From an uncultured Flavobacterium sp. (GTDB taxonomy: Bacteria > Bacteroidota > Bacteroidia > Flavobacteriales > Flavobacteriaceae), in the NCBI RefSeq assembly GCF_946220915.1, contig NZ_CAMIHH010000004.1:9568-73567 (forward strand): a DNA stretch of 64,000 bases. Reading direction: 5' to 3'. Positions 25,718 through 35,032 of the stretch are shown here, piece after piece. The notes beneath the pieces were generated by a model. The model was not told the DNA's origin, made no database searches, and saw only the letters and a list, made by a program, of their open reading frames with translations. Position numbers and translations under genes: made by a program. How positions within the stretch are numbered: the first letter of the stretch is position 1; the number at the start of each line of letters is the position of its first letter.

Positions 25718-27512
25718 TCATCAAACCAAGGATCTCCTCTTCTTCTGTGATATTAGACAAATTTACGGCAGTCTCTATCAGTGCAAGATGTGAATAGGCC
25801 TGAGGAAAGTTGCCTAATAGCCTCTTCGTTTCAAAGTCGATATCTTCGCTAAAAAGTCCAAGATGGTTGCTATAGGAAAGTAGTTTTTCAAATAGCTTTT
25901 CAGCCTTTCGCTGTTCGCCTATTTTGTAAAGGCTGTTAATGAACCAAAAAGTACAAATAGTAAAGGAGGAGGACGGCAGGCCAAAATCATCTTTATTCTT
26001 ATATCGGTAAAGCAGCCCGTCATTGCTGAGCTCTTTTTCAATTGCCTTTACTGTAGAAATATACTTTGGGTCTTTTGCGGCAATAAAACCATAATTTTCC
26101 ATTAATAGAACGGATGCATCAAGATCGTCAGACCCGTACGATTGCGTAAAGGCCCCGGCTTTTTCATTCCAGGCATTCTCAAGAATGTCAAAGCGTATCT
26201 CTTTTTCAATATCCCTCCATTGCCCAGCTTTATTGCTTTTTCCAAGCATTTCGGCTACTTTTATGGCACGGTCAACAGCTGTCCAGCACAGTATCTTTGA
26301 AAAGGTAAAATGCCTGTCCTCGCTCCGGAATTCCCAAATCCCTTTGTCTGCTTCCTTCCAGTGCCGGCGTACCACCCACACGATGCTTTTGGTCATGTCC
26401 CAAAGTTCCTCTGCATTTTCGGTATCAATGCTAAAGTGTATAAAATGCTGGTATATCACATCCATCAGTATGCCATATATGTCATTCTGCCGTTGGCTGT
26501 AAGCGGCATTGCCTATGCGTACAGGCTTCGATCCCATGTATCCGGCAAGGTGGTCAAGCATTTTTTCAGTCAGTTTTTTTTCTTTGTTGATCCCATACAT
26601 AATCTGAAGTTTTTCATCTTTATCAGGGATAAGGTCAATTATAAACCTCAGGTAATCCTTAGCCTGCTTCTTATGCCCTATGCCTGCCACGACACTTACA
26701 ACCATAGACGCATCACGTATCCAGCAAAACCTGTAATCCCAATTGCGCACTTCGCCAATGGTTTCGGGAAGCGATGTAGTTGCGGCGGCTAACACCGCGC
26801 CTGTCTTTTCATAGCTAAGAAGCTTTAAAGTTATGGCGCTACGTACAATTTCCCCGTTGTATTTTTTATAGGATGTGGTATTGTCGCTCCATGCCAGCCA
26901 GTAGGTTTTTGTACGTTCAAATTCCAGGTAGGATTTTGCCGTTGTGGGAGTAAACAATTTTTCTGTGTATGCCATTAAAAAGTAGATGTCTTCAGTTAAG
27001 GTAATGGCCCCGCCGCTAAGAACCGCTTCTTTATCAAAATCGGTATACAGGTAAAGGGAGTCGAATTTATCGGTCTCGGTAATGCTGACTATGAATTCGT
27101 CTTTTATGTAACTGTGTGTTTCATTGAGGGCATAACCAAGCTTAGGATTATATTTTACCCTCAGCGTAGGATTTCCTGACAGCAGCCTTATGTACCGCAT
27201 GATCTCCGGTGGCGACTGGTAGGCAGTATCTTCCTTTTGATAACGGGGCATAAAATCGTTAATCTCAAATGCATCGGCACCGTTGGAAAAAGTGGTGCGG
27301 AGTATGGCAGTATTGGCAATATATTCCTGGGATATGATGTAATCGTCACTGGTCAGTATTTCAAAGCTTCCGCCTTTTTGCTCATCAAGCAGTTTCGCAA
27401 AAACCGAGGCCGAATCGAACTTCGGCAGGCAGCACCAATCAATGGATCCTGTATCTGAAATCAATGCTGCACTGATGCAGTTTCCGATGATGCCATAGTT
27501 TAAATTTTTCAT
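25713..27512 (-). CDS. GH15 family glycoside hydrolase (trehalase/glucoamylase-like)
   Basis: About 599 residues, starting MKNLNYGIIGNCISAALISD, with the GH15 signatures WDYRFCWIRDASMV, EDRHFTFSKILCWTAVDRAI and LGNFPQAYSHLALIE; the conserved glutamate is in FSEDIDFE before the last motif. This subgroup of bacterial GH15 proteins includes trehalases. It is divergent from a trehalose synthase/phosphatase fusion gene, and only 80 bp separate the starts, so the pair probably makes and recycles trehalose. A longer reading to 27551 lacks family similarity. No signal peptide, so it is likely cytoplasmic. Confidence 0.9.
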   Translation of the reverse strand: MKNLNYGIIGNCISAALISDTGSIDWCCLPKFDSASVFAKLLDEQKGGSFEILTSDDYIISQEYIANTAILRTTFSNGADAFEINDFMPRYQKEDTAYQSPPEIMRYIRLLSGNPTLRVKYNPKLGYALNETHSYIKDEFIVSITETDKFDSLYLYTDFDKEAVLSGGAITLTEDIYFLMAYTEKLFTPTTAKSYLEFERTKTYWLAWSDNTTSYKKYNGEIVRSAITLKLLSYEKTGAVLAAATTSLPETIGEVRNWDYRFCWIRDASMVVSVVAGIGHKKQAKDYLRFIIDLIPDKDEKLQIMYGINKEKKLTEKMLDHLAGYMGSKPVRIGNAAYSQRQNDIYGILMDVIYQHFIHFSIDTENAEELWDMTKSIVWVVRRHWKEADKGIWEFRSEDRHFTFSKILCWTAVDRAIKVAEMLGKSNKAGQWRDIEKEIRFDILENAWNEKAGAFTQSYGSDDLDASVLLMENYGFIAAKDPKYISTVKAIEKELSNDGLLYRYKNKDDFGLPSSSFTICTFWFINSLYKIGEQRKAEKLFEKLLSYSNHLGLFSEDIDFETKRLLGNFPQAYSHLALIETAVNLSNITEEEEILGLMR

Positions 27513-27592
27513 AAAGTCCTGTTTTTGCCCGGCTTTTCGGGCGTTGATCATTAAATTTACTAAATCAGGAATTGAAAACCAAATGATTTAGC

Positions 27593-29809
27593 ATGAATAA
27601 AACTATTATAGTTTCCAACAGGCTCCCAACAGATATAAAAATTTCAAATGGCAAATTACAGGTAAAACCAAGTATTGGCGGACTGGCAACAGGCCTGAAA
27701 TCGGTGCATGCCGAGGGAGACAGCTTGTGGGTTGGATGGCCGGGGCTAACGGACGAAGAGCTCACCCCGCAACTTTCCGCAGACCTGAATGAAGCGCTCG
27801 CGGCACAGCGGTGCATTCCCGTACTGCTGTCGGAATATGAGATGGAAAATTATTATTATGGTTTCAGCAACAAGGCTTTGTGGCCGCTTTTTCATTATTT
27901 TCAGGCTTATACGGAATTTGAATGGGAACAATGGCAGTCCTACAAAGATGTCAATTCAAAATTTGCCGATGCGGTGCTGGAGCACGCAGCCGATGGCGAC
28001 ACGATCTGGGTGCATGATTACCAGCTATTGCTGCTGCCGCAAATGATTCGTGATCGCAATCCAAATATAACAATAGGGTTCTTTCTGCATATCCCGTATC
28101 CATCTTATGAGCTATTCCGTACGTGCCCCTGGCGCGACGAATTACTCTACGGCATGTTGGGCGCTGATTTGGTGGGCTTCCATATTTATGACTATGCACG
28201 TCATTTCCTGAGTTCTGTTTCACGGATCAGTGGTCTCGAAACACGGTTTAACTCTATTACATATAACGGACGTATTATTCAGGTAGACTCTTTTCCTATG
28301 GGCATAGACTATAACCGGTTTTTTGAAACGGCAAAAAAATATGCCGGGCAGCCTGTTGACAGTGAAGGCCTGATGCAAAAGCTTAACGAGCATAACAATG
28401 CGTACCCCGACAGCAGGCTTATACTGTCGATAGACAGGATGGACTACACAAAGGGCATACCCAACAGGATACGCGCTTTTGAGTACTTCCTCAGGAAATA
28501 TCCTGAATTCAGGGGAAAGGTGAGGCTGCTTATGCTCACCGTGCCATCGCGTGAAAATGTTCAGCAATACCAAAAGCTAAAAAGCGAAACCGACGAACTG
28601 GTAGGGCGGATCAACGGGGAATATGCAACGGTAAATTATATGCCTGTTTGGTACTTTTACCGTGCTATGCCTTTTGAAGACCTAGTAGGCTTATATGGTG
28701 CTGCCGATGTGGCATTTGTGACACCCGTGCGCGACGGTATGAACCTTGTTGCAAAAGAATATGTAGCGTCGAGGCTAAATGATGATGGCGTGCTTGTATT
28801 AAGCGAAATGGCAGGCGCTGCACAGGAGCTGCATCAGGCACTGCTTATAAACCCAAATAATTTTGAGCAGATAGCCGATACCCTGAAAAAAGCATTGGAA
28901 ATGCCGGCAGATGAACAGGCATGCCGGATCAGGGCCATGAAACAGCGATTGTCCCGTTATAATGTTGACAAGTGGGCAGAGGATTTTATGAGGTCGCTAA
29001 GGATGACAAAACACATTGCAACAGCCCCCGTTACCCCAAAACTGGAAAGCGGGCATAAGCAAATAATCAGCGAAAAGTACAATCAGGCGCAATCCAGGCT
29101 ATTGCTGCTGGATTATGACGGTACCCTGGTTGGATTTAAAAATGACCCTCTGGATGCTATGCCTGATAAAGGCTTATTTAATTTGCTTGATTCGCTTGCA
29201 GAAGATCATGATGCCGAAGTGGCAATCATCAGCGGCCGCGACCGGAAGACACTTGAAAATTGGTTTGGCAACAGGAATTATACCCTGGTTACGGATCATG
29301 GCGTATGGATGCGAAGAAAAGGCAACCACTGGGAGGAACTGGAACAACTTAAATCAGACTGGAAAGAAAGCATACGCCCCGTAATGGAAACTTTTACCGA
29401 TCGTACACCAGGGGCATTTATCGAGGAGAAAGACTATTCGCTGGCCTGGCATTACCGAAGGAGCGATGCCGGGCTGGCAGGAATAAGGGCAATGGAACTT
29501 CGGCATGTGCTCACAGGGTTAACGGCAAACAACGGGCTTTCGGTTTTAGAAGGAAATAAAGTGCTCGAGATAAAGAGCAGTACAGTAAATAAAGGAAAGG
29601 CTGCGGCGAGGCTTCTTGCTGCACGTCATTATGATTTCGTATTAGCCATGGGTGATGACTGGACAGATGAATATATGTTTGAAGAAATGCCCGACAGCGC
29701 CTTTACCGTAAAAGTAGGCCTGCAAAAGACGGTTGCCAATTATTATATTCCTCATCAGGAAGTGCGTAGCCTCTTACATTCATTTTCAGGAATGCATTCC
29801 CGGTTATAG
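27593..29809 (+). CDS. otsAB: Bifunctional trehalose-6-phosphate synthase/trehalose-phosphatase
   Basis: The 738-residue protein fuses a GT20 synthase domain (about 1-470, VSNRLPTDI, VHDYQLLLLP, GFFLHIPYPS, DRMDYTKGIP, RDGMNLVAKEY) to a HAD phosphatase domain (about 495-738, LLLLDYDGTL, ISGRDRKTL, MGDDWTDEYMF). It turns UDP-glucose and glucose-6-phosphate into trehalose-6-phosphate and then into trehalose, an osmo- and desiccation protectant. Both active sites look intact. The synthase-phosphatase order is typical of Bacteroidota and eukaryotic-like fusions; Proteobacteria often have separate otsA and otsB. Confidence 0.95.
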   Translation: MNKTIIVSNRLPTDIKISNGKLQVKPSIGGLATGLKSVHAEGDSLWVGWPGLTDEELTPQLSADLNEALAAQRCIPVLLSEYEMENYYYGFSNKALWPLFHYFQAYTEFEWEQWQSYKDVNSKFADAVLEHAADGDTIWVHDYQLLLLPQMIRDRNPNITIGFFLHIPYPSYELFRTCPWRDELLYGMLGADLVGFHIYDYARHFLSSVSRISGLETRFNSITYNGRIIQVDSFPMGIDYNRFFETAKKYAGQPVDSEGLMQKLNEHNNAYPDSRLILSIDRMDYTKGIPNRIRAFEYFLRKYPEFRGKVRLLMLTVPSRENVQQYQKLKSETDELVGRINGEYATVNYMPVWYFYRAMPFEDLVGLYGAADVAFVTPVRDGMNLVAKEYVASRLNDDGVLVLSEMAGAAQELHQALLINPNNFEQIADTLKKALEMPADEQACRIRAMKQRLSRYNVDKWAEDFMRSLRMTKHIATAPVTPKLESGHKQIISEKYNQAQSRLLLLDYDGTLVGFKNDPLDAMPDKGLFNLLDSLAEDHDAEVAIISGRDRKTLENWFGNRNYTLVTDHGVWMRRKGNHWEELEQLKSDWKESIRPVMETFTDRTPGAFIEEKDYSLAWHYRRSDAGLAGIRAMELRHVLTGLTANNGLSVLEGNKVLEIKSSTVNKGKAAARLLAARHYDFVLAMGDDWTDEYMFEEMPDSAFTVKVGLQKTVANYYIPHQEVRSLLHSFSGMHSRL

Positions 29810-29822
29810 CAAGTAAAAATCA

Positions 29823-29853
29823 AAACCCGCAATGCATAACATTACGGGTTTCC
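29823..29853 (+). terminator. Possible terminator after otsAB
   Basis: AAACCCG-c-AAT pairs with ATT-a-CGGGTTT (one C-A mismatch) around a 7-nt loop, followed by only a short pyrimidine stretch. It lies 13 nt after the stop codon. Confidence 0.5.
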
Positions 29854-29948
29854 TTATGAAGGGTCGATTAAATAGCGAGTTTCTTGAAATTCCAAATGAG
29901 AAATAACAAATTCCAAACGTTTGTGATTTAAAAACCTGTAGCCTGTAA

Positions 29949-31067
29949 TTAATTATTCAGCATTACCGGCATTACCAGCATGGTTACTGTTTCGCCTTCG
30001 TCGAGGCCGTCAACAGGGGTAAGGATGCCGGCACGGTTAGGCAGCGACATTTCCAGCATGATCTCGTCGCTTTGCAGGTTGGTCAGCATTTCGGTAAGGA
30101 ACCGTGAGTTGAAACCTATCTGCATGTCGTCGCCCTGGTAATCACAGGTCAGGCGCTCCTCAGCCTTGTTGGAGTAGTCGATATCCTCAGCAGAAATGTT
30201 CAGCTCGGTACCGGCTATTTTCAGGCGTATCTGGTGCGTGGTCTTGTTCGAGAAAATGGCTACACGGCGCACTGAACTTTGAAACTGTGCCCTGCTGATT
30301 AGCAGCTTGTTAGGGTTCTCTTTAGGTATTACAGCCTCATAGTTGGGATATTTCCCATCGATGAGGCGGCAGGTAAGTACATAGTTGTCAAATGAAAAGG
30401 TTGCGTTCGAGTCGTTGTACTCGATCTTCACCTCGGCATCCGAAGTGGCCAGTATCCCTTTCAGGATGGTAAGCGGCTTCTTCGGCATGATGAAATCGGC
30501 AACCTGCGAGGCGGTTACGTCAGTCCTTGCATATTTTACCAGCTTGTGCGCATCGGTAGCTACAAACGTAAGGCCCTGTGGCGAGAACTGGAAAAATACC
30601 CCAGACATAACAGGTCGAAGGTCATCATTACCGGCGGCAAAAATCGTTTTGCTTACTGCAGTAGATAAAACTTCGGCAGGCACTATGGTAGATGATGGAT
30701 CCTCGAGCGTTACAGCTTTTGGGAACTCGTCGCCCGATGCGTATGCCAGCGCATACTTACCCGAGTTCGAGCTTATTTCGATAGTATTATTGTCTTCAAC
30801 GGTAAAGGTAAGCGGCTGTTCAGGGAACGTTTTAAGGGTTTCCAACAGCAGTTTTGCAGGTACCGCAACGCTTCCTTTGCTATCTGAATCGATCTCCAGC
30901 GTGGCCGACATGGTCGTCTCAAGGTCGGAAGCCGAAACCTTCAGTTCGGTGCCGTCAAGTTCAAAAAGGAAGTTATCAAGGATAGGCAGGGTGTTGCTGC
31001 TGTTGATAACGCTTCCCAATACCTGGAGCTGCTTCAGCAAATAGGAGCTGGATACTATAAATTTCAT
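29949..31067 (-). CDS. dnaN: DNA polymerase III beta subunit (sliding clamp)
   Basis: The 372-residue protein starts MKFIVSSSYLLKQLQVLGSV and ends VTMLVMPVMLNN, the conserved clamp C-terminus. The three clamp domains are visible by length and spacing. It tethers the polymerase to DNA. It is not next to dnaA or recF, as is usual in Bacteroidota, and lies downstream of gldG on the same strand with a 91-nt gap. A TATATTTG box lies about 46 nt upstream of the start. Confidence 0.97.
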   Translation of the reverse strand: MKFIVSSSYLLKQLQVLGSVINSSNTLPILDNFLFELDGTELKVSASDLETTMSATLEIDSDSKGSVAVPAKLLLETLKTFPEQPLTFTVEDNNTIEISSNSGKYALAYASGDEFPKAVTLEDPSSTIVPAEVLSTAVSKTIFAAGNDDLRPVMSGVFFQFSPQGLTFVATDAHKLVKYARTDVTASQVADFIMPKKPLTILKGILATSDAEVKIEYNDSNATFSFDNYVLTCRLIDGKYPNYEAVIPKENPNKLLISRAQFQSSVRRVAIFSNKTTHQIRLKIAGTELNISAEDIDYSNKAEERLTCDYQGDDMQIGFNSRFLTEMLTNLQSDEIMLEMSLPNRAGILTPVDGLDEGETVTMLVMPVMLNN

Positions 31068-31112
31068 GTGTTTCGTTTAGTTTTTACAAGTGCCGCTTAG
31101 GCATTGGTTGCA

Positions 31113-31120
31113 CAAATATA
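31113..31120 (-). promoter_or_regulatory. -7 box (TATATTTG) of dnaN
   Basis: A perfect TAnnTTTG match on the minus strand in the gldG-dnaN gap, about 46 nt before the dnaN start. No well-spaced TTG -33 element is apparent. Confidence 0.45.
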
Positions 31121-31158
31121 TCGTAATCAAATGGAATAGTGAAAATTTTTTATCAACA

Positions 31159-32988
31159 CTATTTGGCATATTTCCTTTTCCTGAGCCATGTGAACAGTAT
31201 TGCAAAAACCAGAAGCAACGCCAGCGGAATGCCGACAGTTATAAGCTGTGCGGATGCATATTCATCATGTACTTTCTGGGTATTCAGCATGGGCAGGCTT
31301 ACGCTCTTGCTGCGTATGTTGATAAGTCCGGTATCGTCCAAAAGGTAATTCACGCAGTTCATCATAAAGTCGCGGTTATCGTACATTTCGCCCGTCCATT
31401 TGTCGAAGCCCAGTTCCAGCGGGTTGCCCTGGCTGTCAAACTGGTTTTTCGCAATGTCGCCGTCGGAGATGACGATCATCTTTCCGGGTTTGCCCGTTAC
31501 TTTGTAAGATGGGTCTTTGAACGGCAATACGCGGTTCTCATACATGGAGCGGAAATTACCTTCCAGTAGCACAGCTACCGGAATGAATCCGGGTTTGGCA
31601 TACTGCTTAGGGTCAAATTCCTCGTTAACCGCATCAAGGGTTACCAGGGTCGGGGTACCCACAGTTGCAGAGTATCGGGAAGTGGCGAGCAGTATGTTCT
31701 TTTTAATGCCGTTCTTAAGTGTATCGATGCCTCCGGCAAAATCGAGCTTTATGCCGCCAAGGTTCTTGACAATGGGGCTGGCATTGATGGAGTCCGGGTA
31801 AATGAACGGCGCAAACTTCCAGAGGTACTGGTTGTATTGGGTGCCGCTGCCTTCGTCGCCGGTGGCCAGTTTTATTGGCGTTGCCATTTCATCTTTTACC
31901 AATACGGGCGGTAGGCGTACACCATATTTAAAGAACATGTCGTTCAGGTTCAGGTCTCTTGCCATCGCTGGTGCCGTGCCGGTAGTGGTCAGGCTGTCCA
32001 TTTCTGCTTCAACAGGATCAACCATCCACAAGGTCTTGCCGCCGTTTACAATGTACTGGTCGATCACCATTTTTTCTTCTTCGGTAAATTTTTCGCGCGG
32101 TTTGGCTATGATGGCAAGGTCATATTCCTTTAGCAGTTTTAGCGTATTCTGCGGGTTTTTTGAAACCGAATCCAGCGTGAATGGCGCCATCAGGTAGCTG
32201 CTGCCCAATTGCCTCAAAAAGCTGCTAAGGTTCCTGTCCTGCATTTCGCCGTTGCCACGCAGTACCACGATCTTTTTTTCTTTTTCTTTTATGACTTTCT
32301 TAAAGCCGTCGGCAAAAGCATACTCGAGGTTTTGCACCGATGTTTCAATATTTTCCTGTGCCGATGCGCCGCGCTGGTTTTTTAGCAGCGGAATCTTTAC
32401 GCTCCTGCCGTTGCTTGTTACTATGGCCCAGGGAAAAATCACGGTTTCCGACTGCTTGCCCTTATCGATCACCGATACGCTGGCAGGCTGCATATTGGCA
32501 CGCACAAAGCCTTCCATCACAGCCTCATCTGTATTGGTTATCTGCGATATGCTTTGCTTTATTTCTTTCTCTTTGGCCGCAAACTGGGGGTTGTCCATTA
32601 CATAGATATTGTAAATCAGGTCGCGCTTGGCGGCTTCGCTTTCCCCTTCGCCAATCGGGTTAAAAAAACTGAATTTTATGTTTGGGCTGTAGGCCCTGAA
32701 CTCTTCCAGCAACTGGCTTGTTTCGTCCTGCAGGCGTTTGTAATTATCGGTCACGTCACCGGCAAGGAATACCTCTACATATATGGGTTCTACTGCTTCA
32801 TCTATGACATTGAGTGAAGCCTGTGAAAGCGTGTAGCGCTTATCGTGGGTAAGGTCGAAGCGCTTAAAAAAATAATTGCCTGCAAAGTTGAGCGCCACCA
32901 GTACGATTATGGTGACCGCCAGTTGCTTAAGGCTGCTTTTTTTTGTGGCGCCTGTTGTTTGGGCTGATTTTGTTTCTCCTGTTTCCAT
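31159..32988 (-). CDS. gldG: Gliding motility ABC transporter auxiliary protein GldG
   Basis: The 609-residue protein has an N-terminal membrane helix (about 22-42), a long periplasmic region (YVEVFLAGDVTDNYKRLQDE, then IVVLRGNGEMQDRNLSSFLR and VNGGKTLWMVDPVEAEMDSL) and a C-terminal helix before a basic tail (LRKRKYAK). This is the ABC_transp_aux organisation of GldG, which works with GldF and GldA in flavobacterial gliding and type IX secretion-dependent motility. Its start codon overlaps the gldF stop by 1 nt (TAATG). gldA is not in the window. Confidence 0.94.
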   Translation of the reverse strand: METGETKSAQTTGATKKSSLKQLAVTIIVLVALNFAGNYFFKRFDLTHDKRYTLSQASLNVIDEAVEPIYVEVFLAGDVTDNYKRLQDETSQLLEEFRAYSPNIKFSFFNPIGEGESEAAKRDLIYNIYVMDNPQFAAKEKEIKQSISQITNTDEAVMEGFVRANMQPASVSVIDKGKQSETVIFPWAIVTSNGRSVKIPLLKNQRGASAQENIETSVQNLEYAFADGFKKVIKEKEKKIVVLRGNGEMQDRNLSSFLRQLGSSYLMAPFTLDSVSKNPQNTLKLLKEYDLAIIAKPREKFTEEEKMVIDQYIVNGGKTLWMVDPVEAEMDSLTTTGTAPAMARDLNLNDMFFKYGVRLPPVLVKDEMATPIKLATGDEGSGTQYNQYLWKFAPFIYPDSINASPIVKNLGGIKLDFAGGIDTLKNGIKKNILLATSRYSATVGTPTLVTLDAVNEEFDPKQYAKPGFIPVAVLLEGNFRSMYENRVLPFKDPSYKVTGKPGKMIVISDGDIAKNQFDSQGNPLELGFDKWTGEMYDNRDFMMNCVNYLLDDTGLINIRSKSVSLPMLNTQKVHDEYASAQLITVGIPLALLLVFAILFTWLRKRKYAK

Positions 32989-33713
32989 TACCCTTTCATC
33001 GATTTAAGTTTGTAAACAGTAAGGGATAAAAATAGCGCCGCCACGCTCACAAAGTAAAGGATGTCGCGCGTGTCGAGCACTCCGCGCCCCATGCTTTTAA
33101 AATGGTAGTCCATGCCCAGCCATCCGACAAAGCCGCTAAATCCTCCCGCAAACTGCGCAATGCCCTCAAACCCGAAATAAATGAAAAAGCACAGGAATAC
33201 CGAAACGATAAAGGCCACGATCTGGTTGTCTGAAAACGTAGAGGTAAAAATCCCGATGGAAGTATATCCCGCAATGAGGAAAAGCAGGCCAAAGTAGGAG
33301 CCTACCGTACTGCCCATGTCTATGTTGCCCTGTGGGTTACCGTAGGACGAAAGCACAAAAACATAAATGACCGTTGGAATAATGGCCATTACTATCAATG
33401 CCAGCGCCCCGAAGAACTTGCCGTTAACGATTTCCCAAACACTAAGCGGCTTGGTAAACAATAATTCTATCGTGCCCTGCTTTTTCTCGTCGGAAAAGCT
33501 GCGCATGGTTACCGCCGGGATGAGGAATATCAATATCCAGGGTGCCAGTGTGAAAAATGGCGCCATATCGGCAAAGCCGCTGTTAAGTATGTTGAAATCG
33601 CCCTCAAATACCCATAAGAACAGCCCGTTGAGCAGGAGGAAAATGGCGATTACGAGATATCCTATCGGCGACCCGAAAAAGGATTTGATCTCACGCAGTA
33701 ATAATGCCTTCAT
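32988..33713 (-). CDS. gldF: Gliding motility ABC transporter permease GldF
   Basis: The 241-residue integral membrane protein has six helices and starts MKALLLREIKSFFGSPIGYL; the segment RSFSDEKKQGTIELLFTKPL is characteristic of ABC-2 type permeases. It forms the membrane part of the GldAFG transporter. It is coupled to gldG by a 1-nt overlap. Together with type IX sorting domains in two other proteins of this window, it indicates a gliding-type bacterium, although some non-gliding relatives also carry gldFG. Confidence 0.94.
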   Translation of the reverse strand: MKALLLREIKSFFGSPIGYLVIAIFLLLNGLFLWVFEGDFNILNSGFADMAPFFTLAPWILIFLIPAVTMRSFSDEKKQGTIELLFTKPLSVWEIVNGKFFGALALIVMAIIPTVIYVFVLSSYGNPQGNIDMGSTVGSYFGLLFLIAGYTSIGIFTSTFSDNQIVAFIVSVFLCFFIYFGFEGIAQFAGGFSGFVGWLGMDYHFKSMGRGVLDTRDILYFVSVAALFLSLTVYKLKSMKG

Positions 33714-33749
33714 TAATGTGTTTAAAGTTTAAACGTTTAAAGTTCAAAG

Positions 33750-34046
33750 TTATGGCAACGAAACCAATTTATCTACGCTCCAGGCCTCGGCCTTTTGGCG
33801 GAACATCGGCTTGGTGATGGCCCAGGTTTCGCAAAACAGTTCCGACTTGCGGTACATTTCCAGGTCGGCCTCGGTTTCCCAATAGCTGTAGGTAAAAAAC
33901 ACCGCCGGGTCGTTCCTGTCCCGGTACAGTTCTAAGAAACGATTGCCGGGGAAATTTCGTATGTCCTGCTTAACCTGCTCAAAATTATCAAGAAAGGCAC
34001 CAACCTTATCTTCCCGGAATTCCATCTTTACAATGCGTACAAACAT
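33750..34046 (-). CDS. Antibiotic biosynthesis monooxygenase (ABM)-fold protein
   Basis: The 98-residue dimeric alpha/beta-barrel-type protein contains FLDNFEQVKQDIRNFPGN, VFFTYSYWETEADLEMYRKS and a conserved Trp near the end (FRQKAEAWSV). The family includes quinol monooxygenases and haem-degrading enzymes, but many members have no known activity. It lies 36 nt upstream of gldF on the same strand and may be part of that transcript. Confidence 0.85.
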   Translation of the reverse strand: MFVRIVKMEFREDKVGAFLDNFEQVKQDIRNFPGNRFLELYRDRNDPAVFFTYSYWETEADLEMYRKSELFCETWAITKPMFRQKAEAWSVDKLVSLP

Positions 34047-34101
34047 ACTGTTTTTTTATTTTACTATTTCTGTTGCTGCGACTGAAAAATGTGACTATAA
34101 A

Positions 34102-34929
34102 CTATCTAAAGACCACATTCACCACGTCCCTGAACCTGAGCCCCAGCAATGTCTTTGCGGTTCCTACCGTTAACGGGTTGCTGCGGTATATGGCAATTTC
34201 CAAAAAACCGGCCTCATTGAAAATGGCCAGCTTTTCGCCTTCATAATCCTTTAAGGAAAAACGTTCGTTGACCGTGAAATCGGAATACCCGTTCTTTACC
34301 GACCGAATGGTTTTGGTACTGAACGTCACATCAAAATCGCGGCCTTTTGCAATTTCCTTTACCATCTTTTTGGATATGTTGGTCACACAATTGCCAAAAT
34401 GGTCTACATATACTATATAGCCTTTAATTGACTTATTGTCTGCCGATGCCACAGCCTGCAGCTCGTTCATTTCGCGTATCCTGGTAATTTCCCGCCCTAC
34501 AACATTGAGCAGGCCTCCTCTTGCCAGATGGCAGGCCACGGTAACAAATACGTCCATTTCGCTTGCGCCTTCGGGCAGGCGGTCATGTATGTTGATCTCC
34601 ACTATTTTTTCAGGGACTATCTTTTGCGTGAGCATGCTCAGAATGCCATTGTCGGCGCAAATGAAATAATGGCCGTTCCAGAGCATGGCGATGTGCCGGC
34701 TCTCATTGGTCAGTTCGGCATCCACACCCACCAGGTGCACGGTTCCCTGCGGAAAGCTGCTGTAGGCCGCCCCGATGATGTAGCTTGCCTCCGAAACATT
34801 AAAAAGATCGATGTGGTGCGAAATGTCAACAATCGCTGCCTCCCTGTACTCCGAAAGGATCTTTCCTTTCAGCGCTCCTGTAAAATGGTCTTTAAGGCCA
34901 AAGTCGGTTGTCAGGGTAATTATTGACAT
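34102..34929 (-). CDS. SAM hydroxide adenosyltransferase (DUF62 family)
   Basis: About 275 residues, starting MSIITLTTDFGLKDHFTGAL. The family motifs LTTDFG, DISHHI, GVDAEL, FICADNGIL and VDHFGNCVTNI are visible. Members cleave S-adenosylmethionine to adenosine and methionine using water; fluorinases and chlorinases are relatives, but the common bacterial form is the hydrolase. The longest reading to 34986 adds residues not seen in the family, so the internal ATG is chosen. It is upstream of the monooxygenase and gldF, and divergent from phoH. Confidence 0.92.
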   Translation of the reverse strand: MSIITLTTDFGLKDHFTGALKGKILSEYREAAIVDISHHIDLFNVSEASYIIGAAYSSFPQGTVHLVGVDAELTNESRHIAMLWNGHYFICADNGILSMLTQKIVPEKIVEINIHDRLPEGASEMDVFVTVACHLARGGLLNVVGREITRIREMNELQAVASADNKSIKGYIVYVDHFGNCVTNISKKMVKEIAKGRDFDVTFSTKTIRSVKNGYSDFTVNERFSLKDYEGEKLAIFNEAGFLEIAIYRSNPLTVGTAKTLLGLRFRDVVNVVFR

Positions 34930-35032
34930 AAAATTGTTTAAAACTTTAAAATAAAGCGCGATTAAAATCACTAAATTTGAATGCAAAGCTAATAATTATA
35001 TAGCTCATTCCACTAACTAAAAACAACTGCTT

